Shown: piece after piece, positions 24,116 to 34,907 of the stretch
How positions within the stretch are numbered: the stretch's first letter is position 1
Layout of the letters: each line of letters begins with the position of its first letter
Assembly: GCA_965153455.1 (NCBI GenBank)
Contig: OZ234498.1
Location: 12,028,001 to 12,092,000, forward strand
Origin: Sphagnum compactum
Lineage: Eukaryota; Bryophyta; Sphagnopsida; Sphagnales
DNA: 64,000 nucleotides
Direction of reading: 5' to 3'
Position numbers and translations under genes: made by a program
Notes under the pieces: generated by a model
Database searches by the model: none
What the model saw: only the letters and a program-made list of their open reading frames with translations
What the model was told of the DNA's origin: nothing

Positions 24116-24699
24116 GGCCTTGAAGTCGAAGGTCTGCCCATCTCTTGTTTATGGCTTTGTCCCCATTTGAGATTTGTCAACAGCAACGTCGGCCTCACTG
24201 GGATTTTGTGAATACTTATGTGCTCAGAGCCTCAAATCTGTTGTGTGATAATCCTCTCTGGGATCTTGCTGATACCATGTGTTGAGAACCTCAAATAGGT
24301 TGAGACATTTCCCAAACTGACTTCTGAAATGTCAGAATTGACTGTGGTTTTGCAGTTGAGTGATGTGGTTGGGGGCTGTTTTCTGTGTTTGCTGAGTTCA
24401 TGATTTGAGCATTCGTCATGGAAATGCAAAAATCTTGCACTCACAGTAGTTCTTGAATGCTTTTCTTGAACCAAAGTTTAGCAGGAAACAACAACATCAA
24501 ATAAGCCAATTCTCAAAAGAGTTCCAAGATTCATCTTGTGTTGTTCAGATTACATACAACTGTGCCCCACCCACCACCCACCACAACATGGGAGCATTTC
24601 TCAATCAAGTGTCAAAGTTGTACACAACTCTTGCTTTCAACAAGCTCTTGCGCCTAATAATCAGACTGACAATGCTTCCTAAGATTGAAGATTACATAC

Positions 24700-24855
24700 C
24701 TTGAATCCAATGCTCATTGCTTGTAATGTCAGCAATTAGACTCCCTTCCATTATGCTGTACATGTCTTGTGCAGATGAAGCACCATTGTTCAATTGCTTG
24801 TAGATCCATGCCCCTTCAATCTCTTTTTCACATATGGAAAGGAGGCAGACAACAG
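24700..24855 (-). CDS. Possible orphan exon of an unidentified gene
   Basis: On the minus strand an open frame encodes EIEGAWIYKQLNNGASSAQ, then DMYSIMEGSLIADITSNEH and WIQ. It ends at a strong donor (GATTCAAG/GTATGTAATC) at 24700/24699. Amino-acid composition is ordinary and protein-like, with amphipathic helix potential. The acceptor is uncertain (about 24850) and I could not connect it to other exons or recognise a family. Nearby frames (24232-24474, 25282-25479 minus) are not clearly linked. It may be a fragment of a decayed gene. Confidence 0.25.
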
Positions 24856-25874
24856 CAGATCCAAGAATTGAAGACTTCGGTGGAAAAACTGATACATCTC
24901 TGGTTTGGAGCTCAGAAGAGAATTGCAACACGCAAAGAACCATTTGGGAGACAAAGCCATTTGGTATCTGTCAAATGCCTGATTGAGGACTACATACAGT
25001 AGTGCATCTGACTATCTAGAACACTAATCCTTCACAGATATTCCTAATTCCTTTGCTACCAACAGTAGGAGCACTTTGCTTCTACTGTCGGTTGTTGCTT
25101 CCTTGGGAACAATAGAAGCAAAATAACCAGCAGGCATCATTGAAGTTCTCAATTCAGCATCATGCTGTGTGTAGGGTAACACCCTTGGAGTGGGGCATTA
25201 TGAAACCGTATGCCGTTGGAGCAGGGCATTCTGAATGTCTCATGCCAGCCTGCCTTTAAGGCATGCCCCATCCTGAGGACATTACCGTTCATAAAGCTTC
25301 ACCATCAGATTGAGCTTTACAAATGGCCAACGTGTGCTGCCCCCATACAGTAGGGTCTTCTGCTCGTACAAAGGGGCTATCAACTTATCATAATGCCCTC
25401 TGTATGAGAGGAAGAGCCCACCATACAGAGCAACAAATACACACACTCTTCCACATGATAACATGCCCTCAAAACACACTAGCAGATTTCTGGGAGGGCT
25501 TCACACTATGGGGGTAATTAGTCCACAAGGAGTGGGCTTTTCTGTAAACAAGAAACTTCACATACACTCTGAAGTAAGGTTCTGTTCAAGGGAGAGAGAG
25601 AGGCACTCAAGCAGAGGCTCACTCAGGTCAGTAAAGGTTACTCAACCATCGTGCTCTATCAGATCCAAAGAAGTCCTGTTGGTTTCTTTCACTTATGCAA
25701 ATTGCATTGCAAGATGGGAAATTGTCTTGTATGTTGCAAGTCACTCCAATAGAGTGTAGAAGGTCAAAACAAGGATGCCTTGTGGAAACAGATCATGTTC
25801 TTTCAGCACTTGACAGAACTCATCATATCTAGAGTTATCTCTCTTACTTCACTGATTAGCCCCTCCTCCCCCCA

Positions 25875-26225
25875 TAGCTGAAATATTTATGAGATTGCAG
25901 AGAAAACTCCACAATAACTCTTCGATTGTACACATTGTGCCAGTTGTAGCCACGCCCAAAAATCATGACAAGAATGCAACACCTTGTGACTGACATGATG
26001 TATCAGACCATCACCTTCATAATGAAGGAGGGGCAGTAACTAGCTGCCATTTCTCCCCCTGATTCCATCAGCTCCCCCTGGTTGGTGGGTGTAGATGAGT
26101 ACACAACAATCTGCTCCAATTTTCAGGCAAACAATTATTTAAAAAATTTCCCTCCCAAGTTCCTGTTGCATTTTCCAAAGCAACAAGAAGACTCCATCAT
26201 GATGTTGGCTAGCACTCAAGACACA
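25875..26225. repeat. Dispersed repeat 'R1', copy 2
   Basis: Matches the 18800-19125 copy along its length: ATGAGATTGCAGAGAAAACT, ATCAGACCATCACCTTCAT, GGTGGGTGTAGATGAGTACA, CATGATGTTGGCTAGCACTC. It carries a small expansion in the middle. It lies 3' of the second ANP32 copy, not in its intron. Confidence 0.6.
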
Positions 26226-26759
26226 TAGAGGTAATCAAGAGTATCCTCATTTAAGCTGCTGCAACACATACCATCAAAATCCTGTCATCTTAGAGAAGCG
26301 TCCCATGATGGGTGTGTGATCTCTGTTGTGCCTAGTTGTGAGGTAGAAGATTTACCTGGTTTCCATCCAATGAGCATGACCTATGAAGAAACTTCCCTCA
26401 TAGAGGAAGCTCAAAGGCAATGAAAATGTAAGCACACTTTGTAGATTGTTCTCACTTTGATTTCCCCTGCATCAGGTGAACCTGTAGTACACCAGAATTT
26501 GCAGAATTGGTCAGCAATAATTATCCTCAGCTAATGTTTGACTCATCCAGACAAATCCACAGCTACTCGACTACTGGACTGATCATACGCAGCAGCACTG
26601 GAGTGATGATGCACTCACCCAGATTCTCTCTATTGCATCAGGAATGGAGTGAAGCAGCACCCCCCCCCCCTCCTCAGAAAGGTGGCATGGTTGTTTCCAA
26701 CTCTCACCTACAAGTGGGGCAGCTGGAGTCACCACAACATGGAACACAAACTCCAAACT

Positions 26760-26905
26760 GCCTCATCATATCTATGAAATTGCAGAAAAATCTGCACAAT
26801 GACAATTTGAAGGTAACATGACAATGAGTGCCAGTCATAACCTTATGAGAGTCGCTCACAAAGTGTCAGACCATCACCTTCTTCATCACGAATAGCAGTG
26901 ACTCC
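26760..26905. repeat. Dispersed repeat 'R1', partial copy 3
   Basis: ATCTATGAAATTGCAGAAAA, AGTCATAACCTTATGAGAGT and CAGACCATCACCTTCTTCAT match the first half of copy 1. The second half is absent. Confidence 0.6.
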
Positions 26906-27160
26906 ATCACTCCCAGAACTGCCACACTCAAAACAGTCACCACCCTCAAAAGATAGGAATTGTTGAAACCCCAAAAGCTTAAAGCAACTTTACAAATTGC
27001 AGTTTTGATGAGTATGGAGACTTAGAGATAAGCAGAAGTCTTCAAACCCTTGTTCATGTGCAAAACTGCCCATTCTTTTCCAACATCTGCTCTGTGTAGC
27101 AGCAGCTCCTAGTATTCTTCCAAACACACACACTTCCTTTTCAGAGCTATAACTAAAAAC

Positions 27161-27372
27161 ACAGCTCTGGATATCATCCCAAGAGACAACAGCATTTGCT
27201 CCATGGCTCCCACAACCATTACAGACTTGAAACTGCAAGACTGGAATAAACAACACTCTGCTCTCACAGCTCTGGATATCCCAAGAGATGACAACATTGC
27301 TCCATGGCTCCCACAACCCATTACAGACTAGAAACTGCAAGACTGGAATAAACAATACTCTGCTCTCTCTCT
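27161..27372. repeat. Two-copy ~107-bp tandem duplication
   Basis: CAGCTCTGGATATC starts each copy (about 27161 and 27268). Both continue through CCAAGAGA, CATTGCTCCATGGCTCCCAC, ACTGCAAGACTGGAATAAAC and ACTCTGCTCTC. It lies in the presumed 3' UTR of the second ANP32 copy. Confidence 0.75.
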
Positions 27373-27392
27373 CCAACAACCCAGTCAGACAG

Positions 27393-28950
27393 TTAGCGCT
27401 TAAGTGGTCGTCCCTGTTTTTCCCCATTGTCCTCCTCCCTACTCCGTTTCCCTTTGATCAAGGTTGATTCCTTCACAACCTCTTCAACAACATCCTCCTC
27501 TTCTTCATCTTCAAATTCATCTTCATCATCATCCTCGTCCTCACCTTCACCTGGTTCAACATCACTGGCTCCTTCAGCAGCCTCTTCTGGTCGACCTACT
27601 GGTTGTTGCACAAGATACTCTGTGCCATAGTCCTCCTCCTCTTCATCATCCTCCTGCAAAGAAATAGGTACACACATAAGAGGTTAAATTGAGGAAAACA
27701 CACCTGCACAAAACATCCAGAACCTCCAAGCAAGAACTTGATGGATGGGAGGGCAGAAGAACATGCCCAAAACCCTGCACCAGGCTGCTGCTGTGCTTCA
27801 TGTGAATCTCGTCGGGGTAAGAATCAGGCTTGTCCATCATGGACAAGAACAACAGTCTTCTGCATCTGCCCAGAGAAGCAAGACCCTCTCAAGCCACAGA
27901 AGAGTATGTCACATACCTCATCTTTCCCATGGTCATCCTCATCTTCTTCGTCCACCTCGTCGTCTTCTGCTTCCTCGTCTTCCTCGTCTTCTCCAAGCTC
28001 TCCAGTATCATCATCTTCCTCGTTCTCATCATGTTCTTGAACATCCAGTTCGCCCTCTGCGCTCACAAGCGCCCCCCCAGTTGCATGCTCTGCAGAGAAG
28101 AAGAAGAAGAAGAAGAAGAAGAAGAATCATCAAAGCTGCAGCTTTCAGAGAGGGAAACAACAACACAACAACAGATGCCTCCTGCAGCAGCAAACTCTTT
28201 AGAAGAACCTCAAATCTACAAGAATGATCCTGTGTTTTTTTTCTTAAAGCAACAAAAGAGGAGCGAGAGTTTTTCTCATCAACAGCAACGGCTCTTCACT
28301 TTCTTCTTCTCGATTTTCAGGAGAGAGAGACAGAGAGACGGAGAGAGAATAGACGTTGAAACTTCACCTTCGTCATCTTCTTCATCACCTAGAGCTTGTT
28401 CTTCTTCTTCATCGTCTTCGTCTTCGCTCTCTTCTTCTTCGTCGTCGTGCACCTCCACATTATTGTTGTCTTCGTCGTCGTCGTCTTCAACCTCGTCGTC
28501 ATCTTCGGAGCCATTTCTATCATTGACGTTAGAAGGGGGAGGAGCTCCTCGTCTGCCAGGAGCACCTGCTGCAACGGCTTCTTCCTCTTGGTAGCTGCCG
28601 GCGCCCTCGTCTTCCTCGTCCTCCAACTCGTCGTTTCCTTCTCCATCGTCATCGTCGTCGTCTTCTCTTTCCTCTTCCCCTTCGCCTTCTTCGTCCTCTC
28701 CTTCGCCTTCGTCATTGTCGTCATCATCATCTTCTTCCAGGACAATCACCTTCGAGTCTCCTACTCCTCTTGGTCCTTGGTAGTGATTGCCATTCACATC
28801 AACGCCATGGCCACCGTTGGCGTCATCTACGTCCTCGTCCTCTTCGGAGCCTCCTACTCCCTCCTCGTCAGAAGACTCTTCCTCTGGCAGTTCCTTCTTG
28901 TCGTTGACGTCTACAGCCTTGTCAAAGAACTGCTTATTAGCCTTCATCAT
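27393..28950 (-). pseudogene. ANP32-related tandem copy lacking its LRR domain
   Basis: Exons 28368-28950 (open part), 27917-28089 and 27393-27653 use the same splice positions and phases as the gene at 18251-20785. The last exon is the same length (261 nt). They would encode about 338 residues from the first ATG (MMKANKQFFDKAVDVNDKK), an acidic tail, EDYGTEYLVQQPVG and a basic end (KRSREEDNGEKQ). The similarity begins inside the LRR cap: upstream, TGCCCTGGGGTTTGTGATTA matches the sequence for ECPVTRVPDY. A TAG in the frame of that cap and a (CT)n run near 29070-29098 then replace the whole LRR region. Either this is a 5'-truncated pseudogene, or it now encodes a bare acidic protein. The acidic frame stays open across three exons, which argues that decay is recent or that the truncated form is used. 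I lean to pseudogene. Confidence 0.65.
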
Positions 28951-29064
28951 GCCGAAGACAAGCAAACCGAACTCTTCTTTTCTGTAATCACAAACCCCAG
29001 GGCATCCCCGTACCTAGACAGCAGTCTCAATCTCCCCGAGTGAACGAACACGCCGCCGCCACAG

Positions 29065-29067
<3 letters not shown>

Positions 29068-29098
<31 letters not shown>
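29068..29098. repeat. (GA)n microsatellite at the ANP32-copy truncation point
   Basis: About 15 GA dinucleotides directly upstream (minus strand) of the residual LRR-cap similarity of the truncated ANP32 copy. Confidence 0.9.
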
Positions 29099-29099
<1 letters not shown>

Positions 29100-29102
<3 letters not shown>

Positions 29103-30000
29103 CAAGCGGCCAAAGCCGATGGTACAGAAGCTCAACTGATGAGGAACAACACCACCTCTTCTTCTTCTTCTTCTGCTTGTGTTGTCGCTTGTCGGAGAGA
29201 TCGAGATCCTATGCCCCTGGCACCAGCACAACAAGCTTCGCTCCAAAAACACGCTGACAACGCGATCGTCTCACCGAGGACGGCCTGGTACTAGATCTTC
29301 TTCTTCTTCTTCTTCTTCTCCAAGCCGTCACAGCAGAAGAGCGCGAGAGGCGTCGTCGCCGTCGCCGCGATATAATGGTGGTGTCGTCGTCGTCGTCGTC
29401 GTCTCGACTCGATTGCAATCGCGAGAGGCACAAAGTGTACGACGAAAGGCCGCGGAAAATTCTCCTGCACGCACTCGAGAGCGTTGTCGTCGATGACGCA
29501 GCAGCTGCTGCTGCTGCTGCTGTTGTTGCGCGCGTTGCTAGATCGTCCTCCAAGTGCACTTCTTCCTCCATAGCCACAACCAATCTCCCCGCAAGCAAGC
29601 TTGGTCCATGCGCGCGCGGGGGAAGCCTCAGGAGGACCACCACCACCAGCCAACCCTCGACCCCCCCACCCCCCTATGAACAGGGCAAGAGTATCGATAA
29701 AGTACACAGGACGACAGAGAGAGACAGACCGAAGCTGTCGCCGCGGGTGTGGACCGTCGTCCCGTGAGGTTTCTTGTCAGAATTTATTTTTTCTCCTTTA
29801 CCTCTCGATCGCAACACCGATTTTATTTTGCGACAGAGATTCTTCACCGCAAAAGCAAGCGAAACATGTAATTCGTCCTCAACATCATTGCTATTGCGGC
29901 AGGTATTGCGACTGAGGTAAGCAAATCTTTTCAGGTCGGCGTTCTTCTGTTCTTCTCTCTGTTGTTCTTCCGCTCGGCTGATGCATTACTAGCTAGCCAA
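29100..30000. other. Trinucleotide-rich intergenic stretch
   Basis: Rich in TCT, CGT and GCT runs (for example about 29291-29320, 29383-29403, 29503-29528). These produce long overlapping open frames on both strands. The frames have serine, arginine or valine runs and no domain, so I treat them as artefacts of composition. It probably includes the divergent upstream regions of the truncated ANP32 copy and the RTE1-type gene. Confidence 0.5.
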
Positions 30001-30340
30001 GGATCTTTCTTCTTCGGCTGTGTGGAGAGAAGAGAGGCAAGTATGAGATCAGCGCTACTGTTGTCTGATGGAAGTGATCCAACCAGGGATCTTTCTTCTT
30101 CTGCTGTGTGGAGAGAAGAGAGGCAAGTGTGAGATCAGCGCTATTGTTGTCTGATGGAAGTTGATCCAGCCAGGGATCTCTCTTCTTCTGCTGTGTGGAG
30201 AGAAGAGAGGCAAGTATGAGATCGGTGTTGTTGTTGTCTGAAGGGAGATGATGCATCCAGGGATCTCTCTTCTGCTGAGAGAAGAGAGGCAAGTATGAGA
30301 TCAGTGTTATTGTTGTCTGAGGGGAGAGGAGATCATTGCC
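30001..30340. repeat. ~86-bp tandem repeat, 4 units
   Basis: Units start GGATCTYTCTTCTTC at about 30001, 30088, 30174 and 30258. Each continues GCTGTGTGGAGAGAAGAGAG, GCAAGTATGAGATC and TGTTGTCTGA. The last unit is shortened. On the minus strand one frame stays open through about three units, giving a repeated RDPW...DNNS-like peptide. That may be chance, since the period (84-87) does not hold a constant frame. Confidence 0.8.
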
Positions 30341-31151
30341 ACGACGAGTCCTTTGTCTGAAAGGAAGAATCTAACGATAAGAAGAAGAAGAAGGAGAAGT
30401 CGATTTCGAAGAAGGGAATGGAAGTTGTGAATATCTATTAGAGAACGCAAGCAGCGAGAGCGAGCTTGTGTTGGATTATAGCTAGCAATCGCATTCTCCC
30501 CGTGTGAGCTTTTGTGAGTCTTTGAAGTACCTGTAGGGATGGTGAAAGAGAAGTGTTGGAGCGGGTCAGTCACTAACTGTTTTGTGTTTGTGGAACAACA
30601 GAGGAACAGGTTTCGATTTGGAGTCTCTCTGAGGAAACCTCTAAGAGTTGAAGCATTGCTTCTTTGAAGGAGGGCTTGGAGCACATGCATGTGAGGGGAA
30701 GAGCAAATTGCTGATCAGTGAAGCTGGCCATCAAAACCTCTGCTTTTCAAGCAATTTGCCATATTGCTCAGGTCTCTCTCTCTCCCTCTCTCATGTTTTT
30801 TCTTCAGCTGCCATTTTCTTTGCAAATCTCTCTTTGCAATGCTGCCTAGTTATCTATCAATCATCTCTGTAATCCAACAAAGGATGGAGCTTTTACTGCA
30901 TGGAAACATATGTGCTTCCATAGCAAACCCTATGAAAGCACATAACAAAAAGAGCTAGTTTCATCATTGAACAAAGTGTTTCCTTGGAAGTTTTTGGATC
31001 TGACTTCATTGCCTTCACTTACAGGGATCTTATCAGTTTTGTGTTTGTTGGGTTTTTAAGTACATTCTTGATTGAAGGGAGGAGCAACAAGCGATTGGAT
31101 TGAATCACTGGCAAGCAATTGTCCACCAACAGGAGGTAGTGGAATCACCAA

Positions 31152-32813
31152 ATGTCAGATGTTGGAGTGGATGAGGATGTGGTGCTTTTGGCAAGTGAGG
31201 AAAAAGAGGTATGTCGCACTACAAGCTAAACAAGTTAATATGCAGGTGATTGTAAACCTGACAGAAGTTTATTATTGCAAGAGTACTGGGAAATTGATAC
31301 TTGAGCTAGTTCTTAGTTCCTTTCTGTTTTCATTCCCATTTCTTCTTCCTTCTGGTTGCATTATCTGAAGTTGTAGTAGCTCAATTACCCACAGCTAGTA
31401 TCAATTGTCCTGTGTCAACTACCAACAGCAAGTAACAAATCAGAAGTGGAAATGGAAGGTGGTCTGCACAAGCAGTGGAAATTCTGGAAGATATAGTGAT
31501 GTTCAGTCCATATCTACTGAATCATGTGTGTTTGGATTGAGCATGGCAGTTAAAGTCACTGCTGTTCATGAAGGTGATAGTCTGGTATGTTGTGAGTGAT
31601 ACTCATAAGGTTAGGACTGCAACTTATTCTTCATGATGAAGGTGATGGTCTGCTGCTTTGTGAGTGGTACGCATAAGGATAGAACTGCACATCATTCTTG
31701 TCATTTCAGTTTTGGGTTTTGCTGGAATTGACATGATGCCTACCTTCAATGTGTTGTTATTGTGGTATCTTCTCTGCAATCTCAGAGATATGTATTTGTG
31801 TTGTGCACAGGTTTTAAGAGTGGGAGAACCTGATGTATCTCACATTGACATAAAGAAGGCGCGCTTTCCATGCTGCTTGGTCTGGACACCACTGCCAGTT
31901 GTTGCATGGCTGGTCCCTTTCATAGGTCATGTGGGCATTTGTCGAGAAGATGGTGTCATTCTCGATTTTGCAGGGCCCTACTTTGTAAATGTTGACGACT
32001 TTGCATTTGGTTCTACAGCCAAATACTTGCGCCTCAACCCAGAGAAGGTCAGCACCTAAATTTTTAGGGTTTCTCGAGAGACTTCAAGTGAAGAATGCCT
32101 TTTTTATGAAGCACATTCTTGAGTTGTAAACCCATTGTGCAGGGAATGCCTCTGGTCAATTTGTTCAATTCATCAATTTTGTTCAATTCATTGTGAAACC
32201 ATGAGCTTGATGGTTTTCTTGCAAGGATCCCCAATAATTATTTCTTATAAATGAATCAGAGGTTGTCTGCCATAGGTATGCTTTGCCTATTTTTTAACAT
32301 TTCACCCCCATGTCATTGTTGTTCAGCTTTCAAATGCTATTTTTGTTATCCTTCTTTTGTCATTGATCATGTGCATGTCTGGACTTGCAGTGCTGTTTTC
32401 CTCCACATCTGTCAGGGCATACATGCTCTGATCCTTTTCAACACACAGACAGAGGAACAGCCATATCGTGGGATGATGGGCTGGAAACAACAATGCGCAA
32501 TTATCAGCACAAGCTGTACAATCTCTTCACTTGTAACTGCCACTCATTTGTGGCAAATGCACTCAACAGAATGGCATACAGAGGCTCCATCAAGTGGAAT
32601 CTTGTTAATGTATTAGCCCTTGTGTTTTTCAAAGGTCAATATGTGAGCTATTGGGCTTTGGTTCGTACTTACGCTCCATTTGTTGTGGTTTTAATACTTG
32701 GTCTGGTTATGACAGGGTGGCCCTTTCTCATAGCTTGGTCTATATTTGTGGTCCTGCTGGTCACTTGGTTCTTGATTGGAACATACTGCCTTAGAGGCCT
32801 TATTGAGAGCTAA
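31152..32813 (+). CDS. RTE1-like: RTE1/RTH-type (TMEM222 family) membrane protein
   Basis: Exons 31152-31208, 31811-32047 and 32391-32813 join at phase 0 to 238 residues. In Arabidopsis RTE1 is an ER/Golgi membrane protein that promotes ETR1 ethylene-receptor signalling; its homologue RTH and animal TMEM222 share the fold. Visible family features are [86 protein letters not shown] and two C-terminal hydrophobic segments (about residues 175-200 and 205-230). Cysteines of the TCNCH motif are retained. Exon 1 encodes only [20 protein letters not shown] chose it because its donor (GAG/GTATGT) is in phase with exon 2 and the length matches the family (about 230-250 aa). The first exon is the least certain part. 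A leader exon may lie around 30.6-31.0 kb. Confidence 0.9.
31590..31800. repeat. Dispersed repeat 'R1', inverted copy (RTE1-type intron 1)
   Basis: In reverse complement it shows CATATCTCTGAGATTGCAGA, CTTATGCGTACCACTCACAA and CAGACCATCACCTTCATCAT, in the same order as the 18800-19125 copy. It lies in intron 1 of the RTE1-type gene, just before its exon 2 acceptor. Confidence 0.6.
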
Positions 32814-34907
32814 AGTTAGCCTGTTAGATTTATACGTGTTGTTCCGTAATCAGGATTCTTTGTAGCTAGCTGCGCTATGTAGAACTAGCAGCTGTAATTG
32901 CAGTGCTATATTATTTGATCTATCCTCATGGGGATAGAGTAAAGCATGCATTTATAATGGAGTTTTTGCATATTTTGATAAGAGTACAAAATGTCAGTGT
33001 GTTTGAACAGTTAACAAGGAGACTTCGTAATCAGCCCTTTGCTTGCAAAACTGCCTGAGACTTTGTGATCAGGCCCTTCACTTGCAAAAGTGACTCACAC
33101 AAAGGACTGGATTGACTCTTTTGTTGCCACTGTATGTCTTCATCCTTGATTCATGTCAGGAACCATGATGGAGTCAACAAGCCAACTTCAATGGAAGAGG
33201 ACCAATTGCTGCTTCAACCATCTCAACTTCTGATCCTTTACTTGCTTTCCCGAAAATCTTCAGTGCCAATTGTGAGTTCTTCATCGCTTTCCAAGCCTTT
33301 TGTCAACCTGGTGGTAGTGATAATAATTGCCAGCAAGCATTGGATCTTTCTTCAGAGACATGATTTACTACCACTCTCTTCTAGGTTTTGTTCACATATA
33401 TCTTTTCACAGAGGGAGTAGCAAATTGGGGACTATTGAATGTTATGCATAGATTCAAGAGAACACGTGCAGAATATTCACCATATTTGAAAACCAAGTGG
33501 AAGTTGCAGAGAAAAGGACATCAAACCTTGAAATACATTCACAGTTCCTTTTCTCAAGTTGCTTCAAATTGGAAGCCCTAACTGTCCAGGAACAGTCTTA
33601 ATTTTTAAGTGAGGAACAAGATCTGGTGACAATCTCTGTCATCCTCTGTGTCCTCATCATACTACTGTTGCGGTAAGGACTTTTAACTGATTGTTTTAAA
33701 GCTTTGACAAATTCTTCCATAGAAAGAACATTGTCAAAGCTGTCTCTTGTGTTTGTTGATTGTATCATTGGAAAATTATGAACCAAATGTTATGTTACAA
33801 AAAGTGTCATGTTACAAAAAGACCCTAGTAATATGATCTCAATGTTGCATCGTTATGATTCTTAAGTCTCATCTGTAGCTTGGTAATTTGTGAGAGATGA
33901 ATTGCCCCAAATCAGATTTCAGATTTTCAATGAGTTTACAAAGTATGATTTAACAATATCTGGGATTGCAGTTCACTTGGTGGCTGTCCCACTGCTGGAT
34001 AATGTTCTGCCTTTGGTAGTCTCAAGCAGGGTTTCTGACCAGCATATATGCCTGGAGCTCTGTCACATAATGGACAGAGTAAGGAGATGAAGCTCTTGTT
34101 TGAGCTTTGGACATCAGAATTGAAGCATGAGAACATTCTTGAACTCTTGACATGGGTTTTCTTGGTGCATTGCTCAAGCTTTCAAGTGGTGCTGTGTGTA
34201 CTCCATATGTTTGTGTCATGGCAGCTCGGCAGTCTTGTGATGTGAGATTCCTCCCCCACTGTTGAAGAATGGAGACAAAGTAGGATGTGGTAGCTCCAGG
34301 CTTTCCCATCCCTGTCTCGACATCTCCCAACACCAGCTTTGATCCATGTCTTGGGGTATGGCTCTACCTAATTCATCTCCATTTACTGCTACATGCAACT
34401 CATTTTTAGCACCAAATCCTGGGAGGTTTCCATTTTCTGGATGTTCATTTCCAGCCAAATGAGAATTCCTTGCTAATTTCTCCGCCTTGTCCAGTGACTG
34501 TAGTCAGTAGCTTCAACATCGGTCAGTTTGATTTGGTCTTGTTCCAATCAAACACCAATCTGTGGACACATAGGAAAGCTGTTAAGATCTGGAATCTTCT
34601 AGTTTTCCAAATTGCTGGTTGCATGTTTTGCTGTGGGTGTTGACCATCTCAGCAAATGCCTCACCATTGTGCAAGCATAAACTCTATGAATTTGTGAGAA
34701 TCATGTCAGTGAACTATTCATACAATGCAGATTAGGGTTTAACTAGTTACCTCTGTTGAGATTCATCCATGTGTCTGAATCCAGGCACGAAACTCCTTGT
34801 CCTCCAGCAAGTGAGAGTTTGGAGAGAGTTCTTTCCCCTCCACTTGCATGCATGGGTTGTAAAATCTGTCAGTTAAACTTTTTAGTATCTCTTCACTTGC
34901 ACTGCAA
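32814..34907. other. Convergent 3' region; possible extra coiled-coil-gene exons
   Basis: This is the space between two converging genes. On the minus strand three stretches could be extra 3' exons of the coiled-coil gene. One is 34751-34869 (acceptor TTTAACTGACAG, donor CAACAGAG/GTAACT, encoding ILQPMHASGGERTLSKLSL). Another is 34216 to about 34357 (ending HHKTAELP). The third is a stretch ending at 33598 (ending TRSCSSLKN). I could not find a convincing donor linking them to the exon at 34908-35700, so they may represent an alternative 3' end or nothing. Confidence 0.3.

Noticed and set aside
28390-29043. 215-codon plus-strand frame rich in F and V
   Set aside because: It is the antisense of the acidic GAA/GAC-rich ANP32 exon. 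The complementary codons create a hydrophobic open frame without independent support.
29179-29767. Several overlapping 100-145-codon frames on both strands
   Set aside because: All come from TCT/CGT/GCT trinucleotide runs that remove stops in many frames. None shows a domain or splice logic.
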